From: Acidimicrobiales bacterium
Lineage (GTDB): Bacteria; Actinomycetota; Acidimicrobiia; Acidimicrobiales; Acidimicrobilacustridaceae
Direction: 5' to 3'
DNA: 64,000 bases
NCBI GenBank assembly: GCA_025455885.1
Contig: JALOLR010000003.1
Coordinates: 186,001-250,000 of the forward strand
The position numbers were made by a program, and so were the translations under genes. The notes under the pieces were generated by a model, which did not search any database, was not told the DNA's origin, and saw only the letters and a list, made by a program, of their open reading frames with translations. This document shows positions 8,089 through 17,613 of this stretch, in pieces (positions within the stretch are counted from its first letter, which is position 1; every line of letters begins with the position of its first letter).

Positions 8089-8868
8089 GTGCTGCAGATC
8101 CACGACACCGACCGGGTGCGGGTCCTCACCCTCGACCGCCCCGAGGCCCGCAACGCCTTCAACGAGGCGCTCTACGACGCCACCACCGACGCCCTCATCG
8201 ACGCCGCCGCTGATCGCACCGTGGCGGTCGTGGTGATCACCGGCTCCGAAGGCGCCTTCTCGGCCGGCACCGACCTGTTGGAGATGGCGGCGCGGATGGG
8301 TGACGGCTTCGTCCCCGGCCGTCACGGCTTCCCGGGCATGATCGACCGGCTCGCCGAGTTCCCGAAGCCGCTGCTCCTCGCCGTCAACGGCCTCGGCCTC
8401 GGCATCGGCGCCACCATCGTGGGCTTCGCCGACCTGGTGTTCATGTCGACCGAGGCCCGCCTCAAGTGCCCGTTCACCAGCTTGGCGGTGGCGCCGGAGG
8501 CGGCCAGCAGCTTCACGTTCCCGCGCCTGCTCGGACGCCAGGCAGCCACCTGGGCGCTGCTCAGCTCCGAGTGGCTGTCCGCCGAGGAGTGCCACGAGAT
8601 GGGCCTGGCCTGGAAGCTGTGCGAGCCCGACGAGCTGATGGAGGTCACCCTCCGCCACGCCCGCGTGCTGGCCGCCAAGCCCATCGACTCCCTGGTCATC
8701 TCGAAGGCGGCGATCGTGGCGCCGTTCCGTGCCGAGATCGAGGCCGCCCGGGCACGTGAGGACGCGGCGTTCGGCGAGCTCATGGGCGCGCCGGCGAACC
8801 TCGAGGCGCTGGCGGCCTTCGCCGAGAAGCGCGAGCCCGACTTCGCGGCCATCGACGCCGCCGACTGA
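8089..8868 (+). CDS. Enoyl-CoA hydratase/isomerase family protein
   Basis: A 259-residue crotonase-fold protein. The first oxyanion-hole block is TGSEGAFSAGTDLLEM and the second FPKPLLLAVNGLGLGIGATIVGFADLVF; the C-terminal part (WLSAEECHEMGLAWKLCEPDEL) is characteristic. A Glu typical of hydratases at the second active-site position is not clear (AVAPEAASS), so isomerase or another crotonase activity is possible. GTG start 13 bp after the preceding stop. Likely co-transcribed with the F420-type gene before it and the acyl-CoA ligase after it. Confidence 0.86.
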   Translation: MLQIHDTDRVRVLTLDRPEARNAFNEALYDATTDALIDAAADRTVAVVVITGSEGAFSAGTDLLEMAARMGDGFVPGRHGFPGMIDRLAEFPKPLLLAVNGLGLGIGATIVGFADLVFMSTEARLKCPFTSLAVAPEAASSFTFPRLLGRQAATWALLSSEWLSAEECHEMGLAWKLCEPDELMEVTLRHARVLAAKPIDSLVISKAAIVAPFRAEIEAARAREDAAFGELMGAPANLEALAAFAEKREPDFAAIDAAD

Positions 8869-8946
8869 GCGCGCTCGGCGCGTGCCGTAGCCTCTCGATC
8901 CGACGATCAGCCGACGCCTTTGCGCACCACCCGGGGAGCACCACCG

Positions 8947-10548
8947 ATGTCCGACACCGCCGCACCGACGCGCACCTACAACCTGGGTGACCTGCTCGAG
9001 ATCGTCGCAGCCAGCGTGCCCGACCGCCTGGCGCTCGTGGCCGGCGACGTCCGCTACACCTTCGCCGAGTTCGACCGGCGCACCAACCAGGTGGCCCGGA
9101 TGCTGCTCGACCTCGGCCTCGAACCCGGGGCGAAGGTGGCGATCTACTCCTGGAACCGCGCCGAGTGGGCCGAGCTGTTCTTCGGGGCGGCCAAGGCGCG
9201 GGTCGTGCCGATCAACGTGAACTACCGCTACGTCGCACACGAGCTGGAGTACGTGCTGGAGAACTCCGACGCCGAGGTCGTCGTGTTCGAGCGGGGCTTC
9301 GCGCCGGTGATGGCCGAGGTGGCGCCGAAGCTCCCGAAGCTGACGACCACCCTCGTGCTCGAGGACGGCACCGATCACGACGCAGGGGCGGCCGGCAGCT
9401 ACGAGGACCTGGTCTCGGCCCAGTCGGGGGAGGCCCTCGGCAACCAGCGCTCGAACGACGACCTGTACTTCCTCTACACCGGCGGCACCACGGGGATGCC
9501 GAAGGGTGTGATGTGGCGCCACGAGGACCTGTTCTTCGCGGCCCTCTCGTCGGGCCTCGGCCCGGACCCGGTCTCGAGCCCCGAGGAGATCGTCGAGCGA
9601 TCCCTGCCCGAGGAGTTCGCCCGCCCCAGCCTCCTCATCGCCCCGCTCATGCACGGCGCCGCGCAGTGGGGCATGGGCAACATGATCTTCGCCGGCGCCG
9701 GTGTGGCCCTCTACACCGAGCACGGCCTCGACCCCCACGCCGTGTGGGAGCTCGCCGAGCGCGAGAAGTGCATGGGCATCACCCTCGTGGGCGACGCCAT
9801 GGCTCGCCCGCTCGCCGACGCCCTCGCCGACGGGACCCGCACCTACGACCTCTCCGGCATGTTCCGCATCGGCTCCGGCGGCGGCGTGTTCTCCCCGGCG
9901 GTCCAGGACCAGCTCAAGGCCCTGATCCCCCACGTCGCCATCATGGACAGCTACGGCGCTTCGGAGACGGGCGCCGGGGGCATGAGCGCCGAGGGCGGTC
10001 CGCGCCGCTTCGTCGTCGGACCCGAGCTCAACGTGCTCGACGACGCGCTCGAGCCCGTCGGCCCCGGCGTCGTCGGCCTGCTGGCCCGCACCGGCCACAT
10101 CCCCCTCGGGTACTACAAGGACGAGAAGAAGACCGCGGCGACCTTTCCCACCGATGCCGCCGGCAACCGCTGGTCGGTGCCCGGCGACTTCGCCACCATC
10201 GACGACGACGGGGTCGTGACCCTCCTCGGTCGGGGTTCGCAGTGCATCAACACCGGCGGCGAGAAGGTGTACCCCGAGGAGGTCGAGGAGGCGCTCAAGA
10301 GCCATCCCGGGGTGTTCGACGCGCTCGTCGTGGGGGTGCCGGACGAGCGCTGGGGGGAGCGCGTCGTGGCCGTGGTGGCGCCCAGGGGCGACGCGCGCCC
10401 GACGGTCGACGACCTGGCCGCTCATTGCGGTTCGACCATCGCCCGCTACAAGACCCCGAAGGCCGTCACCTTCGTCGAGGCCATCAAGCGCTCCCCGGCG
10501 GGCAAGGCCGACTACCGCTGGGCCAAGGAGACGGCGTCGGCGGGGTGA
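8947..10548 (+). CDS. Acyl-CoA synthetase (AMP-forming, FadD-like)
   Basis: A 533-residue ANL-superfamily ligase. The P-loop-like motif YTGGTTGMPKGVMW starts near residue 177; DSYGASETGAGG is the A5 motif, and the C-terminal lid has GGEKVYPEEVEEALKSHPGVFDALVVGVPDERWGERV and SPAGKADY with the adenylation lysine. It activates a carboxylic acid to its CoA thioester for beta-oxidation. A TAGCCT -10 candidate lies at 8887-8892. The stop overlaps the GTG start of the next gene. The substrate (fatty, steroid side-chain or other) cannot be told from sequence. Confidence 0.9.
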   Translation: MSDTAAPTRTYNLGDLLEIVAASVPDRLALVAGDVRYTFAEFDRRTNQVARMLLDLGLEPGAKVAIYSWNRAEWAELFFGAAKARVVPINVNYRYVAHELEYVLENSDAEVVVFERGFAPVMAEVAPKLPKLTTTLVLEDGTDHDAGAAGSYEDLVSAQSGEALGNQRSNDDLYFLYTGGTTGMPKGVMWRHEDLFFAALSSGLGPDPVSSPEEIVERSLPEEFARPSLLIAPLMHGAAQWGMGNMIFAGAGVALYTEHGLDPHAVWELAEREKCMGITLVGDAMARPLADALADGTRTYDLSGMFRIGSGGGVFSPAVQDQLKALIPHVAIMDSYGASETGAGGMSAEGGPRRFVVGPELNVLDDALEPVGPGVVGLLARTGHIPLGYYKDEKKTAATFPTDAAGNRWSVPGDFATIDDDGVVTLLGRGSQCINTGGEKVYPEEVEEALKSHPGVFDALVVGVPDERWGERVVAVVAPRGDARPTVDDLAAHCGSTIARYKTPKAVTFVEAIKRSPAGKADYRWAKETASAG

Positions 10549-12290
10549 CCGATCTCCCGCAGACCGCCGCCCGGTCCGCGCCCCAGGGCCCCGTCGAGGC
10601 GATCGCCGCGCCGCAGCGCTGGCGTGACGCCCTCCGGGCGCCGGTGGCCCCGGTCGCCTGCTGGCTGGGGCTGCTCGCCGGATGGGTGTCGGTGTTCCCC
10701 ACCCTCCTGCCCCGCGCCGGCTGGGCCCAGGGTGTCATCACCGCGGTCTCGGTCTCGGTCTGGCTCGTCGTCGGCGCGGTCCTGGCGTGGGTGGCGCGGG
10801 TCGGCTGGGGGCTGGCCGGCCGTCCGGTCCCGACGGTGCTCCCGTACGGACGGCGGATCTTCGCCGCCGTCGCCGGCATCGTCGTGGTCGTCGCCCTCGG
10901 GGCGTGGGCGACCTGGCAGAACGAGCAGCGCCGGGGGATCGGGATGTCCACCATCTCGCCCGCGCAGATCCTGGTGGTCGTGGTCGTCGCCGCCCTCGTC
11001 GGTGCGGTGCTGTTCGTCGTCGGTCGCACGCTGGCGTGGGCGGTGCGCCGGCTGGACCGTCGCATCACGCGGTACGTCCCTCGATGGGCGGCCGTGGCGA
11101 TCACCGTGGTGGTGGTCGTCGTCGGCGGGGTGGTCCTCACCCGCGACGTCGTCGCCCGCGAGCTGCTCGACCGGGTGAACGAGAGCTTCTCGACCTTCGA
11201 CGACGAGACCCCGCCGGGCATCGCCCAACCGACGTCCCCGCTCCGCTCGGGCGGCCCCGGGTCGGAGGCGGCGTGGGACACCCTCGGGTACGAGGGCCGC
11301 AACTTCACCGGCGGCGGCCCCACCGTGGCCGACCTCCAGGCCTTCGCGGCCCCCGGGGTGACCGCCCAGGAGCCGATCCGCGTCTATGCCGGCCTGCAGT
11401 CGGCCGACGGGTTCGAGGCGCAGGCCCAGCTGGCCGTCGAGGAACTCGAGCGCACCGGCGCCTTCGACCGATCCGTGCTCGTCGTTGCCACCGTCACCGG
11501 CACGGGGTGGGTCGACCCGGTGTCGGCCGCCGCGGTGGAGTACCTCAACGCCGGCGACACCGCGATCGTCGCCTCCCAGTACTCCTACCTCCCGAGCTGG
11601 ATCTCCTTCCTCGTCGACCTGGACAAGGCGGCCGAGTCGTCCGAGGCGCTCAATGACGCCGTCATCGCCCGGTGGTCGCAGCTCCCCGAGGACCAGCGGC
11701 CCCGGCTCGTCCAGTTCGGTCTGAGCCTCGGGTCCTACGGGTCGGAGGCGACGTTCGCCACCGGCGACGCCGAGTCGTCGATCGCCGCCGCCACGGCTGC
11801 CGTCGACGCCGTCCTCTGGGCGGGGCCGACGTTCGCCAACCCGATCTGGGGCAAGGTGCTCGACGAGCGCACCGGGGGGTCACCGGTGTGGGCCCCCGAG
11901 TTCGACTCGGTCACGCTCACCGGCACGCCCGGGGCGCCGCCGGCACCCGGTCGGCTGTCCGGCCGACCGGTCGTCTACGCCACCCACCCCACCGATCCGG
12001 TCACCTGGGCCAGCACGGCGAGCCTCACCGCCAAGCCGCCGTGGATGGACGCGCCCACCGGCATCGGTGTCCCGGAGCCGCTCCTGTGGGCGCCTGGGGT
12101 GACCCTGGTCCAGGAGGTCTTCGATCTCATGGCAGGTTTCAGCGCCGCCCCCGGTTACGGCCACAACTACGACCCGAACATGGCCGACGCATGGACGCTC
12201 GTGGCCGCCCCCGACGCGTGGTCGGCGGCTCGCACCGAGCAGCTCCGCACGGTCCTCTCGGCCTACGCCGAGGGCGCTTCCTCGAGCTGA
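10545..12290 (+). CDS. Membrane-anchored alpha/beta-hydrolase (Abhydrolase_9 type)
   Basis: A 581-residue protein with two parts. Residues ~30-200 hold four or five transmembrane helices, matching the N-terminal membrane domain of this family; the rest is an alpha/beta-hydrolase-like domain beginning RVYAGLQSADGFEAQAQLAVEELERTG, with the probable nucleophile in GLSLGSYGSEA (Ser near residue 394) and a C-terminal VYATHPTDPVTWASTASL block. The GTG start overlaps the TGA of the acyl-CoA ligase, so the two are translationally coupled. Homologues are widespread in actinobacteria as uncharacterised membrane esterases; a lipid substrate at the cytoplasmic membrane is inference. Confidence 0.85.
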   Translation: MTDLPQTAARSAPQGPVEAIAAPQRWRDALRAPVAPVACWLGLLAGWVSVFPTLLPRAGWAQGVITAVSVSVWLVVGAVLAWVARVGWGLAGRPVPTVLPYGRRIFAAVAGIVVVVALGAWATWQNEQRRGIGMSTISPAQILVVVVVAALVGAVLFVVGRTLAWAVRRLDRRITRYVPRWAAVAITVVVVVVGGVVLTRDVVARELLDRVNESFSTFDDETPPGIAQPTSPLRSGGPGSEAAWDTLGYEGRNFTGGGPTVADLQAFAAPGVTAQEPIRVYAGLQSADGFEAQAQLAVEELERTGAFDRSVLVVATVTGTGWVDPVSAAAVEYLNAGDTAIVASQYSYLPSWISFLVDLDKAAESSEALNDAVIARWSQLPEDQRPRLVQFGLSLGSYGSEATFATGDAESSIAAATAAVDAVLWAGPTFANPIWGKVLDERTGGSPVWAPEFDSVTLTGTPGAPPAPGRLSGRPVVYATHPTDPVTWASTASLTAKPPWMDAPTGIGVPEPLLWAPGVTLVQEVFDLMAGFSAAPGYGHNYDPNMADAWTLVAAPDAWSAARTEQLRTVLSAYAEGASSS

Positions 12291-12296
12291 GCCGGG

Positions 12297-13037
12297 GTGG
12301 CGGTCCGCGAACCGGTGGTAGGGCGGCGGGCGCGGGTCGCGGCCCGGGAGCGGCCCGTGGCGATCTTCGTGGTCACCGCCGTGGTCCTGGCGGTGTTCAA
12401 CATCACGCGGGGGCTCGGCGCCTTCGGGTCGTTCGACGACCTCGCCGCCGTCGGTCTCCTCGTCGTGTTGGCGGTCGGCGCGTGGTGGACCGGCGCCACC
12501 CGCGACCAGCTCGGGCTGCGTCGGAGCGACGCCCGCACCGGTCTGGCGTGGGGAGCAGGTGCGTTCCTCCTCGTCCTCGTCGCGGTGGTGCTGGCGGCGA
12601 TCGTGCCCGCCACGTCCGGCTTCCTCGACGACAGTCGGGCCGACGTCTCGCTGCCGACGATGGTGGTCGAGGTCGCGTTCGTCATCCTGGTGGCGACGGT
12701 GCTGCCCGAGGAGCTGGCCTTCCGGGGGATCCTCCTCGGCGTCGGCCGAGATGCCTGGGGGGCGTGGCGGGCGACGCTGGTCTCGTCGGCGCTGTTCGGG
12801 GTCTGGCACATCTCGCCGACGCTCGGCACGATGACCGCCAACGCTCAGCTCGCCGGGACCACCGAGTCCACCGGCGGTCAGGTGCTGGTCGTCGTCGGCT
12901 CGGTGGCCGTCACCTTCGTCGCCGGTCTGGTGTTCTGCTGGCTCCGGCTGCGGTCGCGAAGCCTGGTGGCGCCGGTGATCGCCCACCTGGCCACCAACGG
13001 TGTGGCATTCGTCGTTGCCTGGACCCTGCTGCGTTGA
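12297..13037 (+). CDS. CPBP-family intramembrane glutamic endopeptidase
   Basis: A 246-residue membrane protein with about six or seven helices and the complete CPBP/CAAX-protease (Abi) motif set: PEELAFRGIL with Glu138-Glu139 and Arg143, FGVWHISP with His171, and HLATN with His230 and Asn234. Family members are Rce1-like intramembrane proteases, some linked to bacteriocin immunity, many of unknown role. GTG start six bases after the preceding stop, so it is the last gene of this operon. Confidence 0.86.
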   Translation: MAVREPVVGRRARVAARERPVAIFVVTAVVLAVFNITRGLGAFGSFDDLAAVGLLVVLAVGAWWTGATRDQLGLRRSDARTGLAWGAGAFLLVLVAVVLAAIVPATSGFLDDSRADVSLPTMVVEVAFVILVATVLPEELAFRGILLGVGRDAWGAWRATLVSSALFGVWHISPTLGTMTANAQLAGTTESTGGQVLVVVGSVAVTFVAGLVFCWLRLRSRSLVAPVIAHLATNGVAFVVAWTLLR

Positions 13038-13151
13038 CCCGGCCCGTCGCTCGAGGTGCGCCGTCGATGTGGAGGCGACCTCGTGGGTCGGCGATGATGG
13101 GGGTCGGAGACGACGAGCCGGCGCGGCGCGTGAGCAGGAAGTGACCGATCG

Positions 13152-14186
13152 ATGAGCGTGGACCTCGGACTCACCGACGACCAGGAGTCGATCCGGGAGC
13201 TGTTCGACGGCTTCTTCACGAAAGAGGCGCCGCCGTCGGTGGCGCGGGCGGCCGAACCGCTGGGGTTCGATCCCGACCTGTGGTCGGCGGTCGTGGCCCT
13301 GGGTGCGGCCGGGATGGGTGTGGGCGCCGACGCGGGCGGTGGCGGTGCGGCCCTCGCCGACCTCGTCGTCGTCGCCGAGTGCGTGGGCCGGGCCATCGCG
13401 CCGGTTCCGCTCGTCGAGCACATGGTCGCCGCCCGGGCCTGGCCGGCCGACGACCTCGTCGCCGGCGAGGTGGTCGCCACCATCGCGTTGCACCCTGCCG
13501 ACGGCGAAGGCCGTTGGACGTTGGTTCCCGCCGGAGCGGTGGCCGACGTCGTGATCGGGGTCGAGGGCGACGAGCTCGTCGCCGTGCGGCAGTCCCCACC
13601 CGGTACCGGGCCGCGCAACCACGCCTCGGCACCGCTCGCCGACCGCTCCGCCCGAGATGGCGATCGCACCGTGCTGGGCCCCGCGTCGGGCTTCGCCGTG
13701 GTCCTCGACGAGTGGCGCATCCTGACTGCCGCCGCACTCGTGGGCCTGGCCGAGCAGGCCATGCGCATGGGGGTGCAGTACGTGATGGAGCGCGAGCAGT
13801 TCGGCGTCCCCGTCGGATCCTTCCAGGCCGTCCAGCACGGCTTGGCCGATCTGCCCGTCCTCGTCGACGGGGGCCGCATGCTCGCCCACAAGGCGGCCTG
13901 GGCTGCGGGCCTCGGTCCCGAGCGCGGTGTCGTCGACTTCGACGACAACGACTACAGCGACCGTGCCACGCTCGCCTCCATGGCGTTCGTGTTCGCGGGC
14001 GACGCCGCAGCGGTGGCCACCGACAGGAGCCTGCACTACCACGGCGGGTACGGCTTCGCGGAGGAGTACGACATCCAGCTCTACTACCGCCGGGCTCGGG
14101 GCTGGCGCCTCGTCGCCGGTTCCCCTGCCGCCGAGTGCCTCCATCTCGCCGACCAGCTCTTCGGAGCCGTCGACTCCGGGTCGTGA
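13152..14186 (+). CDS. Acyl-CoA dehydrogenase family protein, small subunit-like
   Basis: A 344-residue acyl-CoA dehydrogenase relative with a short, divergent N-terminal domain and a recognisable C-terminal helical domain (MEREQFGVPVGSFQAVQHGLADL, then HYHGGYGFAEEYDIQLYYRRARGWRLVAGS). The middle beta domain is reduced. It resembles the partner subunits of actinobacterial heteromeric dehydrogenases such as the ChsE/FadE26-29 type, where two different subunits build one flavin site. The gene right after it (51 bp gap) is a full-length dehydrogenase, supporting an alpha2beta2 enzyme. A role in CoA-ester oxidation of a bulky side chain is inferred. Confidence 0.85.
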   Translation: MSVDLGLTDDQESIRELFDGFFTKEAPPSVARAAEPLGFDPDLWSAVVALGAAGMGVGADAGGGGAALADLVVVAECVGRAIAPVPLVEHMVAARAWPADDLVAGEVVATIALHPADGEGRWTLVPAGAVADVVIGVEGDELVAVRQSPPGTGPRNHASAPLADRSARDGDRTVLGPASGFAVVLDEWRILTAAALVGLAEQAMRMGVQYVMEREQFGVPVGSFQAVQHGLADLPVLVDGGRMLAHKAAWAAGLGPERGVVDFDDNDYSDRATLASMAFVFAGDAAAVATDRSLHYHGGYGFAEEYDIQLYYRRARGWRLVAGSPAAECLHLADQLFGAVDSGS

Positions 14187-14237
14187 CCCGATCATGAACC
14201 GACTCACTGGCTTGACCACCACCCTCCTGGAGCACTG

Positions 14238-15383
14238 ATGGACTTCTCCCTGCCACCCGAGGTCGAGGACTACCGCCGCACGATCCGCAAGATCGTCGCC
14301 GAGTCGTTCACGGCGGCAGACGTCGATCGGATGCACGCCACGGGCACCTTCGACGCACCGCGGCTCAACCTCGCGCTGGCCGAGCGGGGATTCCTGGAAC
14401 GGGCCGTACCCGGTCTCGGCAAGGGTGACCCGATCGAGTTGTGGGTGTTGTTCAACGAGCTCGAGAAGGCCAGCGCACCGATCGACGGACTCGCAGTGGC
14501 GCTCATGATCGCCGGCGTCGTGAACGCCGTCGGCACCGACGAGCAGAAGGCCCGCATCATCCCGTCGATCGTCTCCGGCGAGGCCCTGGTGTGCATGGGC
14601 TACAGCGAGCCCGACCACGGCTCCGACGTGGCCGGCATCACCACCAGGGCCGTCCGTGACGGTGACGAGTGGGTGATCAACGGCGCCAAGATGTGGACGA
14701 CCATGGCCCACGAGGCCACCTGGCTGATCCTGCTCACCCGCACCGACACCGAGTTGCCCAAGCACAAGGGCCTGACCATGTTCATCCTGCCGATGGACAC
14801 GCCCGGGATCACCGTCGAGGCCGTGCACACCATGGCCACCGAGCGCACCAACGCCACCTGGTACGACGACGTGCGGGTGGGCGACGACGCGGTGCTTGGC
14901 GAGGTGAACGGCGGGTGGCGCACCATGACCGTCGCTCTCGCCTTCGAGCGGGGGGTGATGGGTGGCACCAACGCCGCAGTGCCGCTGCTGCGTCACTTCC
15001 GGCACTGGGCCGCCGAGGTGGGCCTCGACCGCGATCCGGCCGTGCGCGAGCAGATGGCGCGCAGCGCCATCGACATGCAGGTCGCCACCCTGCTCACGCA
15101 GCGCTCTGCGTGGATCGCCGCCACCGGCGGCATGCCCGGTCTCGAGGGTTCCATGACCAAGGTCTTCGCCAGCGAGGCCTACCAACGGGCGAGCAAGGCG
15201 TTCCAGGAGATCGCCGGGCCGGCCGGGCTCCTGCAGTTCCACGAGCCAGGCGCGGCGGCGCACGGGTTCATCGAGTACGACGCCCGCCACGCCCCGGTCA
15301 CGACGATCTACGGCGGCACCACCGAGATCAACCGCAACAACATCGCGGAGCGCCACCTCGGTTTGCCGAAGGCGCGCCGGTAG
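14238..15383 (+). CDS. Acyl-CoA dehydrogenase, large subunit-like
   Basis: A 381-residue acyl-CoA dehydrogenase with the standard blocks: CMGYSEPDHGSDVAGITTRAV (flavin and substrate contact), INGAKMWTTMAHEATWLILLTRT, ALAFERGVMGGT and the C-terminal YGGTTEINRNNIAERHLGLP. The YGGTTEI motif binds FAD at a subunit interface. It should pair with the smaller protein encoded just before it. ATG follows GGAGCACTG. Ends about 100 bp before an amidohydrolase gene in the same direction. Confidence 0.9.
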   Translation: MDFSLPPEVEDYRRTIRKIVAESFTAADVDRMHATGTFDAPRLNLALAERGFLERAVPGLGKGDPIELWVLFNELEKASAPIDGLAVALMIAGVVNAVGTDEQKARIIPSIVSGEALVCMGYSEPDHGSDVAGITTRAVRDGDEWVINGAKMWTTMAHEATWLILLTRTDTELPKHKGLTMFILPMDTPGITVEAVHTMATERTNATWYDDVRVGDDAVLGEVNGGWRTMTVALAFERGVMGGTNAAVPLLRHFRHWAAEVGLDRDPAVREQMARSAIDMQVATLLTQRSAWIAATGGMPGLEGSMTKVFASEAYQRASKAFQEIAGPAGLLQFHEPGAAAHGFIEYDARHAPVTTIYGGTTEINRNNIAERHLGLPKARR

Positions 15384-15487
15384 GAACCCGCGGCCCGACT
15401 GGGCGACCCCTCTGTAACAGCGCTACGGTGACCGGTGTCACGACGGCGCCGATGGGGTCGCCGCACGGTCTGCGAGAGGTGCCCACC

Positions 15488-16732
15488 ATGTCCGACGCCG
15501 ACGAGCGCTACGTCGTCATCTCCGCCGACGGCCACTGCGGGGCCTTCATGGAGGGCTACAAGCCCTACCTCGAGTCGAGGTGGCACGACGAGTTCGACGC
15601 GTGGGCGGCCGACTACGAGGTGACCTACGAGGACCTGCTCGGCCCCGACGGCGAGCGCAACTGGAACAGCGACCGCCGCGCTTCCGAGCTCGAGGCCGAC
15701 GGCCAGGTGGCCGAGGTGCTCTTCCCGAACACCATCCCGCCGTTCTTCCCGAAGGGCTCGCTCACCGCGCAGCCCCCCGCCGTCACCGCCGAGGACAACA
15801 CCCGCCGCTGGGCGGGCCTGCAGGCCCACAACCGCTGGCTGGCCGACTTCTGCGCCGACAAGCCCGGCCGGCGCGCCGGGGTCGTACAGATCACCCTCCA
15901 CGACATCGAGGCCTCCGTCGCCGAGATTCGCTGGGCCCGCGAGGTGGGGCTCCACGGGGGCGTGCTCCTGCCGGGCACACCCCCCGGTCTCGGGCTGCCC
16001 CAGCTCTACGACCCCTACTACGAGCCGCTCTGGCAGGTGTGCGAGGAGCTCGGGATGCCGGTCAACCACCACACCGGCAGCGCCGCCCCGCCGATGGGCC
16101 CGACACCGCAGGACGCGGTGGTGTTCCTGCTCGAGGTGTCCTGGTGGGCCCACCGGGCCCTCACCCACCTGCTCGTCGGCGGCGTCTTCGAGCGCCACCC
16201 GGACATGCAGCTCGTCTTCACCGAGCAGGGCTCGGCGTGGGTGCCCGAGGAGCTCCTGCGCCTCGACTACTTCTGGGGGCGGATGGGCGCCGCCGGCGGC
16301 TCCCAGGAGCAGGTCTGGGGTCGCGAGGTCGTCGGGTCGATGTCGCTGAAGCCCAGTGAGTACTGGGCCCGCCAGTGCCACCTCGGGGCCAGCTTCATCC
16401 GTCCCCAGGAGGTCGGCCTGCGCCACTCCGTCGGTGTCGACCGCATCATGTGGGGCAGCGACTACCCGCACAAGGAAGCCAGCTACCCGTTCTCGCTCGA
16501 GGCCATCCGGGGCTCGTTCGCCGGCGTGCCCCACGACGAGGTCGCGATGATGCTCGGCGGCAACGCGGCAGCCCTGTACGGCTTCGACCTCGAGGCGCTC
16601 CGTCCGCTCGCCCAGCAGGTGGGGCCGCGCGTCGCCGACGTCGATCGTCCGCTGGTGCCCGGCGAGGTGCCGATCGAGGCCGACAAGTGCCCGGCCTTCA
16701 TCGGGTACGACTTCGCCACCGCCGCCGAGTAG
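15488..16732 (+). CDS. Amidohydrolase family protein (COG2159 type)
   Basis: A 414-residue amidohydrolase-2 family protein, related to but not a copy of the one at 1674. VVISADGHCGAFMEGYKPYLE opens the barrel; PVNHHTGSAAPP gives the mid histidines; IMWGSDYPHKEASYP carries the late Asp and His. The N-terminal DGH replaces the commoner DxHxH. The ATG with AGAGGTGCCC upstream is used; an in-frame ATG 36 bases earlier is possible. It heads a block of amidohydrolase, acetoacetate-decarboxylase-like protein and second amidohydrolase. Likely acts on a cyclic or beta-keto intermediate (inference). Confidence 0.87.
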   Translation: MSDADERYVVISADGHCGAFMEGYKPYLESRWHDEFDAWAADYEVTYEDLLGPDGERNWNSDRRASELEADGQVAEVLFPNTIPPFFPKGSLTAQPPAVTAEDNTRRWAGLQAHNRWLADFCADKPGRRAGVVQITLHDIEASVAEIRWAREVGLHGGVLLPGTPPGLGLPQLYDPYYEPLWQVCEELGMPVNHHTGSAAPPMGPTPQDAVVFLLEVSWWAHRALTHLLVGGVFERHPDMQLVFTEQGSAWVPEELLRLDYFWGRMGAAGGSQEQVWGREVVGSMSLKPSEYWARQCHLGASFIRPQEVGLRHSVGVDRIMWGSDYPHKEASYPFSLEAIRGSFAGVPHDEVAMMLGGNAAALYGFDLEALRPLAQQVGPRVADVDRPLVPGEVPIEADKCPAFIGYDFATAAE

Positions 16733-16746
16733 TCACGCCGCAGTCC

Positions 16747-16769
16747 CCGGCGGCGATCGGCGCCGCCGG
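16747..16769 (+). terminator. Intercistronic hairpin
   Basis: A perfect 9-bp stem (CCGGCGGCG / CGCCGCCGG) with loop ATCGG lies between two codirectional genes. It may be a partial terminator or an mRNA-processing or stability element; no T-run follows. Confidence 0.5.
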
Positions 16770-16815
16770 CGCACACGTCCGCCGCCACGGGTGGCGCAGG
16801 AAGGGGAGGACATCG

Positions 16816-17598
16816 ATGGGACGGATCCGCTACGGGGCCAAGCGACCCGAGGAGATGCGCAACCGCGAGCTCGAGGCCACCACCACGCCCACGTGGGCCA
16901 CGGTGCTCACCGCGGTGTTCGAGACCGACGCCGAGGCCGTCGCCCAGGTGCTCCCGCCACCGCTGGTGCCCGCCGACGAGGCGCTGGCCAAGGTCACCCT
17001 GGCCACGGTCGACATGGGTCGGGGCATCCCGCCGTTCGGGGCGGGCACGTTCGCGGTGTCGGCCCGTCACGAGGACCAGGTCGGGTACTACCCGCTGGTC
17101 ATGCCCATGGCCACCGAGCAGGCCGTCGTGGGCGGTCGTGAGACCTACGGGGAGCCGAAGAAGCTGGGTTCGATCACCCTCGAACGCCACGGCGACGCCG
17201 TGAAGGGCGTGTTCGCCCGCATGGGTGTCGAGTTCGTCGAGGTGAGCGGCACCGTCGGCCCCGACGAGCCCCTGCCGCCCGACGACCACCGGGTGGACTT
17301 CTACTTCAAGTTCCTGCTCGACCCGTCAGGCAAGGGCTTCGACGCGCCGCCTTCGCTCGTGTACTGCTACCGCGACGAGCAGACGCGGGCGCTCAACAAG
17401 GTCGACGGCACCGTGACCCTGCGCGAGTCGAAGTTCGACCCCGTCGCCGACTTCCCGGTCGGACGGATCGTGTCGATCGAGCTCGGCGAGCGGGCGACGG
17501 TCCAGCGCGGCGAGATCGTCGGCACCGTCGACGGCGACGCCCTCATGCCCTTTGTCCACCAGCGCTACGACGACCTCTCCGTCACCGGCGGCGAGTAA
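16816..17598 (+). CDS. Acetoacetate decarboxylase-family protein
   Basis: A 260-residue protein of the acetoacetate decarboxylase family. Residues 108-117 read GGRETYGEPKKLG around Lys115-Lys116, the same numbering and pair as the Schiff-base lysine of the clostridial enzyme. LPPPLVPADEALAKV and the C-terminal VGRIVSIELGERATV strands fit the fold. Relatives include decarboxylases and aldolase-dehydratases acting on beta-keto acids. The ATG follows GGGGAGGACATCG. It lies between two amidohydrolase genes, 15 bp from the second, so the three probably process one ring-derived acid in sequence. Confidence 0.88.
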   Translation: MGRIRYGAKRPEEMRNRELEATTTPTWATVLTAVFETDAEAVAQVLPPPLVPADEALAKVTLATVDMGRGIPPFGAGTFAVSARHEDQVGYYPLVMPMATEQAVVGGRETYGEPKKLGSITLERHGDAVKGVFARMGVEFVEVSGTVGPDEPLPPDDHRVDFYFKFLLDPSGKGFDAPPSLVYCYRDEQTRALNKVDGTVTLRESKFDPVADFPVGRIVSIELGERATVQRGEIVGTVDGDALMPFVHQRYDDLSVTGGE

Positions 17599-17613
17599 GG
17601 CCAGGAGGCCCCC

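Noticed and set aside
9165-10544. N-terminal extension of the membrane hydrolase through the acyl-CoA ligase gene
   Set aside because: This stretch is the +1 shadow of the ligase; the GTG at 10545 with a GTGA junction is the natural start.
11880-15356. Open minus-strand frame of ~1160 codons
   Set aside because: Mirror of the hydrolase, CPBP and acyl-CoA dehydrogenase genes, all of which have clear family motifs on the plus strand.
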